A stretch of 12,818 bases of DNA from JAITWN01 sp964546765 (GTDB taxonomy: Bacteria; Pseudomonadota; Gammaproteobacteria; SZUA-140), in assembly GCA_964546765.1 (NCBI GenBank), contig CAZJKV010000055.1, positions 1 through 12,818 of the forward strand. Direction: 5' to 3'. Below the pieces are notes generated by a model. That model was not told the origin of the DNA, did no database searches, and saw only the letters and a program-made list of their open reading frames with translations. Within the stretch, counting starts at the first letter, position 1. Every line of letters starts with the position of its first letter. This document shows, in pieces, positions 7,345 to 12,818 of this stretch. The translations under genes and the position numbers were made by a program.

Positions 7345-8346
7345 TCAGCCCTCCGACCGGACGGGGTAGTCAACCACGCTGGTATGGAGGGGCGCCGCCA
7401 GCGCGGCATCCTGGACCGCGTGACGCGCCGGCGTCGTGTTTCCGAGCGCTGCGGCGCAGACGAGGATCGCTGCGAACACCGCGATGTCGATGCGCAGACG
7501 GGTCAGGAATACCCGCGGCGGACCGTCGGAGTTCGGCGCTAGCCGCGGCGGCTGCGCCCAGGCCTCGATCGACGGCACGACGAAGAAACGGTTCAGTGCG
7601 CCGACGGCCATCATGATCGCGACGAATGACAGCTTGGTCATCAGGATCCAGCCGTATTCAGTCGAAAGCAGCGCGTCCAGGGTTTCGATCTGCACCCAGG
7701 CGTGGTACAGCCCGGTCGCGAGCACGACCGCGAGCGCGCCGCCGGCGAGCGTCGACAGGCGTACTGCTGTCTCGGCGATCTCCCCGGCGGCATTGCCGCG
7801 ACGCAGGTGGGGCAGGATGCTGATCGCATAGACGACGACGGTGCCGCCCCAGACGCATCCAGCGGTGATATGCAGCGTATTGACGAGGTTCTGCAGGGCC
7901 AGGCTGCCGTCCTCGGCGGCATGGCCGACGCTGCTGATCGCGAACGCGATCAGCAATGCGGCGATGGCGGCGACGCCCCGCAGCCCGGCGAGCGGTGGGC
8001 TGCGCCGCCATAGCCACAGCACGACGATGACGGCAAGCGCCCCGGTGCGCAGCATCCAGGATTCCCCATAGGCGCTTTGGGTGATGACCTTCGGGACGAA
8101 TGCCCAGGCCTCGGACAGGCCGACGTCGGCGAGCGTCGCGGCACGCATGACTAGATCGGCGCTGCTGGTGACGGCCAGCGTCAGCAATGACAGGCCGAGC
8201 AGCGCGCCGAGTCCGGGGCTGGCCTCGATGATGAGTGCATTGCGCCGGGTCTCGAGGACCAGCCATGATGCGCACAATCCGATCAGCACGGCGAGCGCCG
8301 CCCGGTCCAGGGCGACGAGCGCGGTCTCTGTCGGATCCGGGAACAA
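7345..8346 (-). CDS. copD: CopD family copper transport/resistance membrane protein
   Basis: This 333-residue membrane protein has eight hydrophobic segments, at about 9-31, 46-67, 98-113, 119-142, 155-178, 196-217, 232-256 and 286-303. The CopD-domain features are GHAAE (His142), NTLHITAGCVWGG (His159), ATGLYHAW and a KLSFVAIMMAVGALNR segment. CopD/PcoD proteins sit in the inner membrane and work with periplasmic CopC in copper handling, probably uptake into the cytoplasm. The chosen start is TTG 8346, 7 bases after copC; no ATG or GTG occurs near the N-terminus and the ribosome-binding site is poor, so translation may depend on copC coupling. MsrAB begins 2 bases after its stop. The family call is firm; the transport direction is taken from the literature on the family. 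Confidence 0.9.
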   Translation of the reverse strand: MFPDPTETALVALDRAALAVLIGLCASWLVLETRRNALIIEASPGLGALLGLSLLTLAVTSSADLVMRAATLADVGLSEAWAFVPKVITQSAYGESWMLRTGALAVIVVLWLWRRSPPLAGLRGVAAIAALLIAFAISSVGHAAEDGSLALQNLVNTLHITAGCVWGGTVVVYAISILPHLRRGNAAGEIAETAVRLSTLAGGALAVVLATGLYHAWVQIETLDALLSTEYGWILMTKLSFVAIMMAVGALNRFFVVPSIEAWAQPPRLAPNSDGPPRVFLTRLRIDIAVFAAILVCAAALGNTTPARHAVQDAALAAPLHTSVVDYPVRSEG

Positions 8347-8353
8347 GGACGGC

Positions 8354-8719
8354 CTATTCGACAGTGAAGCTGAAATCGCCGCGCATGCGATGACCGTCGC
8401 GCGCGACGACGCTCCAGTTGACCTGATACTTGCCGGAAACGAGACCTTCGACAGCCACCTCGACGCCGCGCCGGTTACTGCTCGCGACCGGGTCGCCCGT
8501 GTCTATCGGTGTGCCGTCGGCGTCCGTGATGACGATTTCACTGAAATCCGCCTCGACGCGCCCCGTGAACCAGAGCTTGATGGCCCTCGGCGCCTCGCTG
8601 ACGACGGCGTCCTTCGCAGGTTCCGAGCGGTCGAGATGGATATGGGCGAGGCCGGTGACGGGCCAGGCAATGAGCGCGAGACCGGCCAGCAGGCCCGGTG
8701 TTATCAGTCTAAGGATCAT
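8354..8719 (-). CDS. copC: CopC family periplasmic copper-binding protein
   Basis: From ATG 8719 the product is 121 residues. A signal peptide ends in PVTGLA, giving a mature N-terminus His26-Ile-His28 followed by LDRSEPA. A mature N-terminal histidine is a known Cu(II) ligand in CopC proteins. The C-terminus has VVARDGHRMRGDFSFTV, which supplies the Asp and His of the same Cu(II) site. The small beta-sandwich fits the whole length. AGGAG (8726-8730) lies 6 bases before ATG 8719, so this start is preferred to an in-frame ATG at 8761 that would add 14 residues ahead of the signal peptide. CopC should bind periplasmic copper and pass it to CopD, encoded 7 bases downstream. No methionine-rich Cu(I) loop is visible, so it looks like a Cu(II)-only type. 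Confidence 0.93.
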   Translation of the reverse strand: MILRLITPGLLAGLALIAWPVTGLAHIHLDRSEPAKDAVVSEAPRAIKLWFTGRVEADFSEIVITDADGTPIDTGDPVASSNRRGVEVAVEGLVSGKYQVNWSVVARDGHRMRGDFSFTVE

Positions 8720-8751
8720 GTCGTGCTCCTGCTTGTCAGGTATGTGAACTA

Positions 8752-8767
8752 TCACAATCAATTGTGA
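8752..8767. promoter_or_regulatory. Inverted repeat upstream of copC, candidate operator
   Basis: TCACAAT (8752-8758) and ATTGTGA (8761-8767) form a perfect 7-bp inverted repeat around CA. Its near edge is 32 bases before the copC start, within the likely promoter region, so a repressor or activator could act here. The binding protein is not encoded in the window. Confidence 0.5.
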
Positions 8768-8773
8768 CGCAGC

Positions 8774-8801
8774 CAGGCAGGAGTTTCCACTCCGGCGCCT
8801 G
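8774..8801 (-). terminator. Hairpin after the second slp gene, possible terminator
   Basis: Read on the minus strand, CAGGC pairs with GCCTG (outer) and GGAGT pairs with ACTCC (inner) around a GGAA tetraloop, with a small internal loop between. It lies 12 bases beyond the slp stop and just before the copC operator-like repeat. No T-run follows, so it may instead mark RNA processing or partial termination. Confidence 0.35.
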
Positions 8802-8812
8802 CGCGGCGTACG

Positions 8813-9322
8813 TCAGCGACCGAGCAATACCCCGATGCCGATGCTGAATTGCGGATCCCGGCGGGTGGAGGTCCTGGACCAGAGGTGGATCTCGTCGGCC
8901 TCAACCTGGGGGTAAACAAAGCGTGCGTCGCCGACGCGGCCGGTCCGGGTCGTCGTGAACGGCCCGGCGACGGTGACGAGCCGGCCCTCGGCATAATCGA
9001 CAGTCTCGAGATATTCGTCTTTGAGCACGATGAAGCGCCCGATCGGCGTCCGCTCGACATCCGGCCGCTGTCCGCTGGCGAGCGGGTAGGCGAGGACCTC
9101 GATCTCCGTGCCGTCCTCATGGTTTGCGCTGTTCAGGATCATCCCCCCCCACAGCACCCGGTTGCCCTGCCACAGCGCTGCGTCGACCGCTGCCTCGGCC
9201 GGCGTCGGGGACACGCTGTAGGTGCGGGTATCGAAACGGGGCCCGGACGCGCAACCGCTCGCAATGACTGCGAGCAGTAGCCCGATGGCCGGGATCAGGA
9301 CGGCATACCTCGTATCGTTCAT
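8813..9322 (-). CDS. Slp family outer-membrane lipoprotein (second of tandem pair)
   Basis: From ATG 9322 the product is 169 residues. A lipoprotein signal peptide (LLLAVIASGC) places the lipidated cysteine at Cys24; the next residue is Ala, not Asp, which predicts the outer membrane. The body carries Slp-type blocks: GNRVLWGGMIL, TEIEVLAYPL, GRFIV and a tyrosine-glutamate-glycine turn (YAEGRLVTVAGPF). Slp proteins are starvation or stationary-phase induced lipoproteins with unclear molecular role. The ATG overlaps the TGA of the upstream slp gene (ATGA), so the pair is translationally coupled. A longer frame starting at 9406 lies wholly in the upstream gene and has no lipobox at its start, so it is rejected. 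The family call is good; function unknown. Confidence 0.85.
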   Translation of the reverse strand: MNDTRYAVLIPAIGLLLAVIASGCASGPRFDTRTYSVSPTPAEAAVDAALWQGNRVLWGGMILNSANHEDGTEIEVLAYPLASGQRPDVERTPIGRFIVLKDEYLETVDYAEGRLVTVAGPFTTTRTGRVGDARFVYPQVEADEIHLWSRTSTRRDPQFSIGIGVLLGR

Positions 9323-9897
9323 CGCCTCAACGGTGAATCGCGTGTCGTCCGGGGCGGTGGCACGACGATTGGTCGTGACCGCGGAAAGTAATAATAAGGG
9401 TACCACGGGTCGTGGAAGTAGTATCGCGGGGGATAGTCATGGCGCGGGACGGCGCGTACGGGCCACAGATAATAATGGTGCACCCGAATCACCGGCCAGG
9501 TGTAGTCGTGATCCCCGATCTTGCCGGTCTCTACGCCGGCGATGATGCCGCTGATCGTGATGTCGCGTCCTTCGGCATAGACCGCGGGATCGAGGAAGCC
9601 CGCGAACTCGGCGATGAATCGGCCCGTGCTGCGGTCGGTGTCGACCGGACGCCCGCTGCGGTACAGCTCGCGCCCAACGATTTCAGCATGGGTCTCGACC
9701 GGGCCGTTCTCGACCTCGACGATCGTGCCGCCCCAGCGCACCGGCCTGCCGATATATCGGTCGGCGTCCGCGCGCACCTCGACCAGTACCGGATTGTCGC
9801 CCGGCACCTGGCGGAGCTCCTTCGGCACGGTGGTGCAGGCGGCGAGCAGTGTGGCGCCCGCAAGCGCGAGTATAATTCTTGTCATCCTGGCATTCAT
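9319..9897 (-). CDS. Slp family outer-membrane lipoprotein with aromatic C-terminal tail
   Basis: This 192-residue protein begins with a clear lipoprotein signal: LLAAC puts the lipidated cysteine at Cys21, and Thr follows it, predicting outer-membrane sorting. The central part matches its downstream neighbour and the Slp family: RPVRWGGTIVEVENG, ETHAEIVGREL, GRFIAEF and YAEGRDITISG. From about residue 138 the chain turns into a tail rich in Tyr, Pro, His, Trp and Arg (for example PWYPYYYFPRSRP), which is not present in the partner. ATG 9897 is used; Met5 at 9885 is an alternative, and neither has a good ribosome-binding site. It is the first gene of the pair and diverges from the binding-protein gene. 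The tail might bind envelope material or metal; this is speculation. Confidence 0.85.
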   Translation of the reverse strand: MNARMTRIILALAGATLLAACTTVPKELRQVPGDNPVLVEVRADADRYIGRPVRWGGTIVEVENGPVETHAEIVGRELYRSGRPVDTDRSTGRFIAEFAGFLDPAVYAEGRDITISGIIAGVETGKIGDHDYTWPVIRVHHYYLWPVRAVPRHDYPPRYYFHDPWYPYYYFPRSRPIVVPPPRTTRDSPLRR

Positions 9898-10024
9898 ACT
9901 GATGTTAGATGCATCCGGTCGCGATTAGTTGCCGCAGCGGCAGGCACATATCGGCGAGATTTCCTGGTGCGTCCGGAGACAGCAGGGATTATGATAAGGA
10001 CCGCGCCATTAAGTGCTTGTATTG

Positions 10025-10054
10025 ATTATAAGGTTATCACCTGACTGGCAACAA
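10025..10054 (-). promoter_or_regulatory. Candidate promoter for the slp pair
   Basis: On the minus strand a perfect TATAAT (10025-10030) follows TTGTTG (10049-10054) by 18 bases; an overlapping TTGCCA gives only 15. It points toward the slp genes and implies a leader of about 120 bases, which contains a TGCCG/CGGCA hairpin (9930-9942). A plus-strand TATAAG (10027-10032) overlaps it and could serve the divergent gene, though no good -35 is seen for that. Confidence 0.5.
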
Positions 10055-10062
10055 CCTGATCG

Positions 10063-10953
10063 ATGGAACGCATCAATATAATGGCCTTGCGACACTCGGC
10101 CTTCTACAGCCCGCTGTTGCTGTCGATCGCGGGCGGTTATCTGCGCGACGAGGGCCTGGCGCCGGTCTACAGCGTCGCGACCCCCGAGCACACCGTGCCG
10201 GGCAGCATCGCCGCCGGGACCTGCGACGTCGCCCAGTCCGCGGTCGCGACCAGCTTCGCGGCGCTCGAGCGTCACGAATCGATCGACCTCGTTCATTTCG
10301 CGCAGATCAACGGCCGCGACGGGTTCTTCCTGGTCGGCCGCCATGCCGATCCAGACTTTTCCTGGTCGAGCATGCGCGGCAGGCGCGTGCTCGTCGATCA
10401 TTTCTTCCAACCGCTCGCGATGTTCCGCTATGCGCTGCACCGCAACGGGCTCGCCTTCGGCGACATCGGCGCGATCAATGCCGGTGATGTCGACGCGATC
10501 GAGCGCGCGTTCCGCGAGGGGCAAGGTGACTTTGTGCATCTGCAGGGGCCGGCGCCGCAGCAACTCGAGCGCGACGGCGTCGGCTATGTACTGGCCGCGG
10601 TCGGCGACGCGATCGGGCCGGTCGCGTTCAGCAGCCTGTGCGCGCGTCGCGACTGGCTCGCGACCGATGCCGCGCGGGCCTTCATGCGCGCCTACCGCCG
10701 CGGTCTCGCGCATGCGATCGACGGCGACGCCGGGGAGATCGCTGCGCTGCTGAATGAGGCCGGTTTCTTCCCGGGGATCGATCCGGAGGTGCTCGCCGCG
10801 ACGGCCGCGGCCTATCAGCGCCTCGGCTGCTGGCAGCGGGATCCGGCGATCCCGCCCGCGGACTACGCGCATCTGCTGGAGGTGTTCGAATACAGCGGCC
10901 TGATCACGCGCCGTCATCCCTACGCGGCGGCGATCGTCGCGCCGCCTGCGTGA
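10063..10953 (+). CDS. ABC-type substrate-binding protein-like (SsuA/NMT1/THI5 superfamily), no signal peptide seen
   Basis: This 296-residue protein resembles the type-2 periplasmic binding fold of the NMT1/SsuA group. It has HSAFYSPLLLSIAGGYLRDEGL near the N-terminus, a PGSIAAGTCDVAQSAVATSFAAL segment where these proteins sense ligand, and a MRGRRVLVDH strand in the second lobe. These proteins usually bind nitrate, sulfonates, taurine or pyrimidines for ABC import. The N-terminus (MERINIMALRHS) lacks a hydrophobic signal peptide or lipobox, and no permease or ATPase gene is nearby, so a cytoplasmic ligand-binding or enzyme role is possible. The start is ATG 10063; ATG 10081 (Met7) is an alternative. 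The stop overlaps the arfB start as TGATG, suggesting coupling. The fold call is fair; ligand unknown. Confidence 0.75.
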   Translation: MERINIMALRHSAFYSPLLLSIAGGYLRDEGLAPVYSVATPEHTVPGSIAAGTCDVAQSAVATSFAALERHESIDLVHFAQINGRDGFFLVGRHADPDFSWSSMRGRRVLVDHFFQPLAMFRYALHRNGLAFGDIGAINAGDVDAIERAFREGQGDFVHLQGPAPQQLERDGVGYVLAAVGDAIGPVAFSSLCARRDWLATDAARAFMRAYRRGLAHAIDGDAGEIAALLNEAGFFPGIDPEVLAATAAAYQRLGCWQRDPAIPPADYAHLLEVFEYSGLITRRHPYAAAIVAPPA

Positions 10954-11378
10954 TGCTGCAGATCTCCCGCGCCGTCGCGATCCCTGACCACGAGATCGAG
11001 CTCAGCGCGATCCGCGCGCAGGGCTCCGGCGGCCAGAACGTCAACAAGGTCGCGAGCGCGATCCATCTGCGTTTCGACATCCGTGCCTCGTCGCTGCCGG
11101 AGTTCTACAAGCAACGCCTGCTCAAGCTCAGCGACCAACGCATCACCCGCGACGGCGTCGTCGTCATCAAGTCGCAGCAATACCGCAGCCAGGAGCAGAA
11201 CCGCGCCGCGGCGATCGAGCGCCTGCGCGAACTCGTGCGCGGCGTCGCGGCGACGCGCAAGAAACGCATCCCGACCCGTCCCGGTCCTGCCGCGCGCGAA
11301 CGCCGGCTCAGCGAGAAATCGCTGCGCGCGAAGCGCAAGCGCCTGCGCGGCCGGGCAGGGATCGACGACGGGTTTTGA
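10953..11378 (+). CDS. arfB: Alternative ribosome-rescue factor ArfB (peptidyl-tRNA hydrolase)
   Basis: From ATG 10953 the product is 141 residues, about the length of E. coli ArfB (YaeJ, 140). The catalytic GGQ is at residues 26-28 within RAQGSGGQNVNK, the same position as in E. coli. AIHLRFDIRASSLPE and an IKSQQYRSQEQNR block also match closely. The tail (about 100-141) is rich in Arg and Lys; in ArfB this tail enters the empty mRNA channel of a stalled ribosome. ArfB then releases the stuck peptide by hydrolysing peptidyl-tRNA, as a backup for trans-translation. A GTG at 10950 is an alternative start; the ATG fits E. coli better. The preceding gene's TGA overlaps this ATG by one base. The call is very firm. 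Confidence 0.96.
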   Translation: MLQISRAVAIPDHEIELSAIRAQGSGGQNVNKVASAIHLRFDIRASSLPEFYKQRLLKLSDQRITRDGVVVIKSQQYRSQEQNRAAAIERLRELVRGVAATRKKRIPTRPGPAARERRLSEKSLRAKRKRLRGRAGIDDGF

Positions 11379-11388
11379 TAAGGAATCC

Positions 11389-11552
11389 TTCATGAATCGG
11401 GGGAGTTCAGTGGATGGATCACGGGCGGGTCCGGCCTTTTCAGGACCGCCATGAACCCATCCCTGGGGCTGCCAGCGAGACATCCTGTCTCGCAGGCTCC
11501 TGAAAAGGCCGGACCCGCCCGTGATCTGGCCGGTTTGTGCGCGATTCATGAA
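11389..11552. repeat. Large nested inverted repeat (possible MITE/REP-like or structured element)
   Basis: An outer perfect 11-bp inverted repeat (11389-11399 with 11542-11552) encloses a perfect 29-bp inverted repeat (11417-11445 with 11498-11526), which extends 3 bp further past a two-base bulge. The 52-base centre folds into two small hairpins: CCCA/TGGG (11456-11467) and GCGAGACA/TGTCTCGC (11475-11493). The sequence TTCATGAAT also recurs as a direct repeat at the two edges (11389-11397 and 11545-11553). It lies 10 bases after arfB and could terminate transcription in either direction, but no T-run follows the long stem. No coding frame explains it. It could be a non-autonomous mobile repeat or a structured RNA. 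Confidence 0.85.
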
Positions 11553-11569
11553 TGATGCGATTAAATCCT

Positions 11570-11596
11570 TTGCTTTCACCGGGTTTCTGTTACAAT
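11570..11596 (+). promoter_or_regulatory. Promoter for rhlE with extended -10
   Basis: TGTTACAAT (11588-11596) is an extended -10 element (TGn plus TACAAT). TTGCTT (11570-11575) lies 15 bases before TACAAT, a short spacer that an extended -10 can tolerate. The predicted start of transcription is near 11603, giving a leader of about 150 bases before rhlE. Confidence 0.6.
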
Positions 11597-11602
11597 ACCG
11601 CC

Positions 11603-11750
11603 CGTGTCCCGCTGCAGCCCGGTCTTCTGGGCGGGACCTTCGCGGTAACCTCAGTCGGCCTGCCTCGAATTTTTCACCCTAAAATTATCCCGCCTGGACG
11701 AGACCGGTCTGGTGCCTTTGCGCATCGATCAGGCCAACACTGGAGTTACT
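11603..11750 (+). promoter_or_regulatory. Long 5' leader of rhlE with hairpins
   Basis: Between the predicted transcription start and ATG 11751 the leader begins with a 7-bp hairpin (GTCCCGC 11606-11612 with GCGGGAC 11631-11637), extended inside by CAG/CTG. Further on are an AT-rich hairpin (AATTTT 11668-11673 with AAAATT 11681-11686) and a 10-bp palindrome, AGACCGGTCT (11701-11710). GGAG (11742-11745) is the ribosome-binding site, 5 bases before the ATG. No known riboswitch class is recognised. Long leaders on RNA helicase genes can carry cold or self-regulation; that is inference here. Confidence 0.4.
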
Positions 11751-12818
11751 ATGTCATTCGATACCCTCGGCCTTTCGGCCGAACTGCTTCATGCTGTCGC
11801 CGAACAGGGTTACGGCGAACCTACGCCGGTTCAGCGCCAGGCGATTCCGCTGATCCTCGAGGGCAGAGACCTGCTCGCCGGGGCGCAGACCGGCACCGGC
11901 AAGACGGCCGGCTTCACGCTCCCGCTGCTGCAGCGCCTGATGAGCATCCACAGTGATCGCGGCCGCCGTCCGGTACGCGCGCTGGTGCTGACACCGACGC
12001 GCGAACTAGCCGCCCAGGTGCGCGAGAGCGTCGTCATCTACGGCAAATACCTGCCGCTGCGTTCGACCGCGATCTTTGGCGGCGTCGGTTTCCGCCCCCA
12101 GGTCGATGCGCTGCGCAAGGGCGCCGACGTGGTGGTCGCGACACCGGGCCGCCTGATCGATCACCTCGAACAGAAGACGCTCGACCTGTCGCGGGTCGAG
12201 ATCCTCGTACTCGACGAGGCCGATCGCATGCTCGACATGGGCTTCATCCCCGCGATCCGCCGCATCATCGCGCTGCTGCCGCGGGAACGCCAGAACCTGC
12301 TGTTCTCGGCGACCTTCTCCAGCGAGATCAAGACGCTTGCCGACACCCTGCTGACCCGCCCGGCGCATGTCGAGGTCGCGCGCAGCAAGGAAACCGCCGA
12401 GCGCATCACCCATGTCGTGCATCCGGTCGATCGCGATCGCAAGCGCGAGGCGCTGTCGCACATGATCGGCAAGCACAATTGGCGCCAGGTGCTGGTCTTC
12501 ACCCGCACAAAGCACGGCGCCGACAGGCTCGCCGGCCAACTCGACCGCGACGGCCTGCGCAGCGCCGCGATCCATGGCAACAAGAGCCAGGGCGCGCGTA
12601 CCAAGGCCCTCGCCGACTTCAAGCGCGGTTCGGTCCGGGTGCTGGTCGCGACCGATATCGCGTCGCGTGGCATCGATATCGACCAGTTGCCGCACGTCGT
12701 CAACTTCGAGCTGCCGATGACGCCGGAGGACTATGTCCACCGCATCGGCCGCACCGGCCGCGCCGGCATGGAAGGCAGCGCGGTGTCACTGGTCTCCGTT
12801 GACGAGCATAAGCAGCTG
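11751..12818 (+). CDS. rhlE: ATP-dependent RNA helicase RhlE (3' end outside window)
   Basis: The frame starts at ATG 11751 and stays open to the right edge, giving 356 residues. It opens MSFDTLGLSAELLHAVAEQGY, almost as in E. coli RhlE. DEAD-box motifs appear in order: the Q motif (TPVQRQAIP), Walker A AQTGTGKT (45-52), PTREL, TPGR, DEAD (155-158), SAT (186-188), a TDIASRGIDI block and HRIGRTGR (330-337). Both RecA-like domains are therefore present; only the C-terminal extension is missing. RhlE unwinds short RNA duplexes and is linked to ribosome assembly and RNA decay. GGAG five bases upstream supports this start. It has its own promoter and long leader, separate from arfB. Confidence 0.95.
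   Translation, partial: MSFDTLGLSAELLHAVAEQGYGEPTPVQRQAIPLILEGRDLLAGAQTGTGKTAGFTLPLLQRLMSIHSDRGRRPVRALVLTPTRELAAQVRESVVIYGKYLPLRSTAIFGGVGFRPQVDALRKGADVVVATPGRLIDHLEQKTLDLSRVEILVLDEADRMLDMGFIPAIRRIIALLPRERQNLLFSATFSSEIKTLADTLLTRPAHVEVARSKETAERITHVVHPVDRDRKREALSHMIGKHNWRQVLVFTRTKHGADRLAGQLDRDGLRSAAIHGNKSQGARTKALADFKRGSVRVLVATDIASRGIDIDQLPHVVNFELPMTPEDYVHRIGRTGRAGMEGSAVSLVSVDEHKQL

Noticed and set aside
8752..8767. CRP binding site
   Set aside because: CRP needs TGTGA then TCACA; here the half-sites are in the opposite order (TCACA then TGTGA).
10009..10917. A 302-codon open frame on the minus strand
   Set aside because: It mirrors the substrate-binding-protein gene, which has family motifs; the antisense product has none.
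10063..10953. THI5-type pyrimidine synthase
   Set aside because: The fold is related, but the cysteine cluster (CCCFC) known from yeast Thi5 is absent, so the specific enzyme call is not supported.
11389..11552. CRISPR array or integron attC site
   Set aside because: There is one palindromic structure only, with no repeat-spacer series, cas gene, integrase or attC core sites.
11552..11956. A 134-codon plus-strand frame across the rhlE start
   Set aside because: It spans the rhlE promoter and leader and then runs out of frame through rhlE; no domain or ribosome-binding site supports it.
12006..12740. A 244-codon open frame on the minus strand
   Set aside because: It is antisense to rhlE, whose helicase motifs are complete and in order.

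Overview
The window is a GC-rich, gene-dense stretch of bacterial chromosome. The closest family matches I recognise (YgiQ, ArfB and RhlE very close to the Escherichia coli proteins, Slp-type outer-membrane lipoproteins, a periplasmic CopC/CopD pair) point to a Gram-negative gammaproteobacterium. Base composition looks even throughout. I see no integrase, transposase, phage gene, tRNA, rRNA or CRISPR array.

Layout. (1) 1-2326, plus strand: the 3' end of a LemA-family gene, then a membrane M48 zinc metalloprotease with a long C-terminal extension; this is a familiar gene pair. (2) 2409-5648, plus strand: ygiQ (radical SAM), a HIT-domain hydrolase that overlaps its end, and a Nudix hydrolase, probably one operon. 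(3) 5667-9897, minus strand, read right to left: two overlapping Slp-family lipoprotein genes, copC, copD, an exported MsrA-MsrB fusion, and a small stand-alone cyclic-nucleotide-binding-domain protein. (4) 10063-11378, plus strand: a substrate-binding-protein-like gene with no visible signal peptide, whose stop overlaps the start of arfB (ribosome rescue). (5) 11379-11750: a 372-base non-coding stretch holding a large nested inverted repeat, then a promoter and a roughly 150-base leader. (6) 11751 to the right edge: rhlE, a DEAD-box RNA helicase, cut by the window end.

How the genes may work together. The copC-copD-msrAB block is tightly packed (gaps of 7 and 2 bases). It suggests a cell-envelope unit that handles copper and repairs oxidised methionine; a 7-2-7 inverted repeat just upstream of copC is a candidate operator. 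The lipoproteins upstream and the cyclic-nucleotide-binding protein downstream may have separate promoters. Genes for translation and RNA (arfB, rhlE) lie at the right end but are separated by the palindromic element.

Most genes are ordinary chromosomal housekeeping or stress genes. I do not see a convincing new defence or mobile system. The strongest unexplained signal is the nested inverted repeat at 11389-11552. Smaller points of interest are the three-cysteine MsrAB, the arfB-coupled binding protein, the cyclic-nucleotide-binding protein with an altered phosphate-binding motif, and the aromatic tail on one of the tandem lipoproteins.
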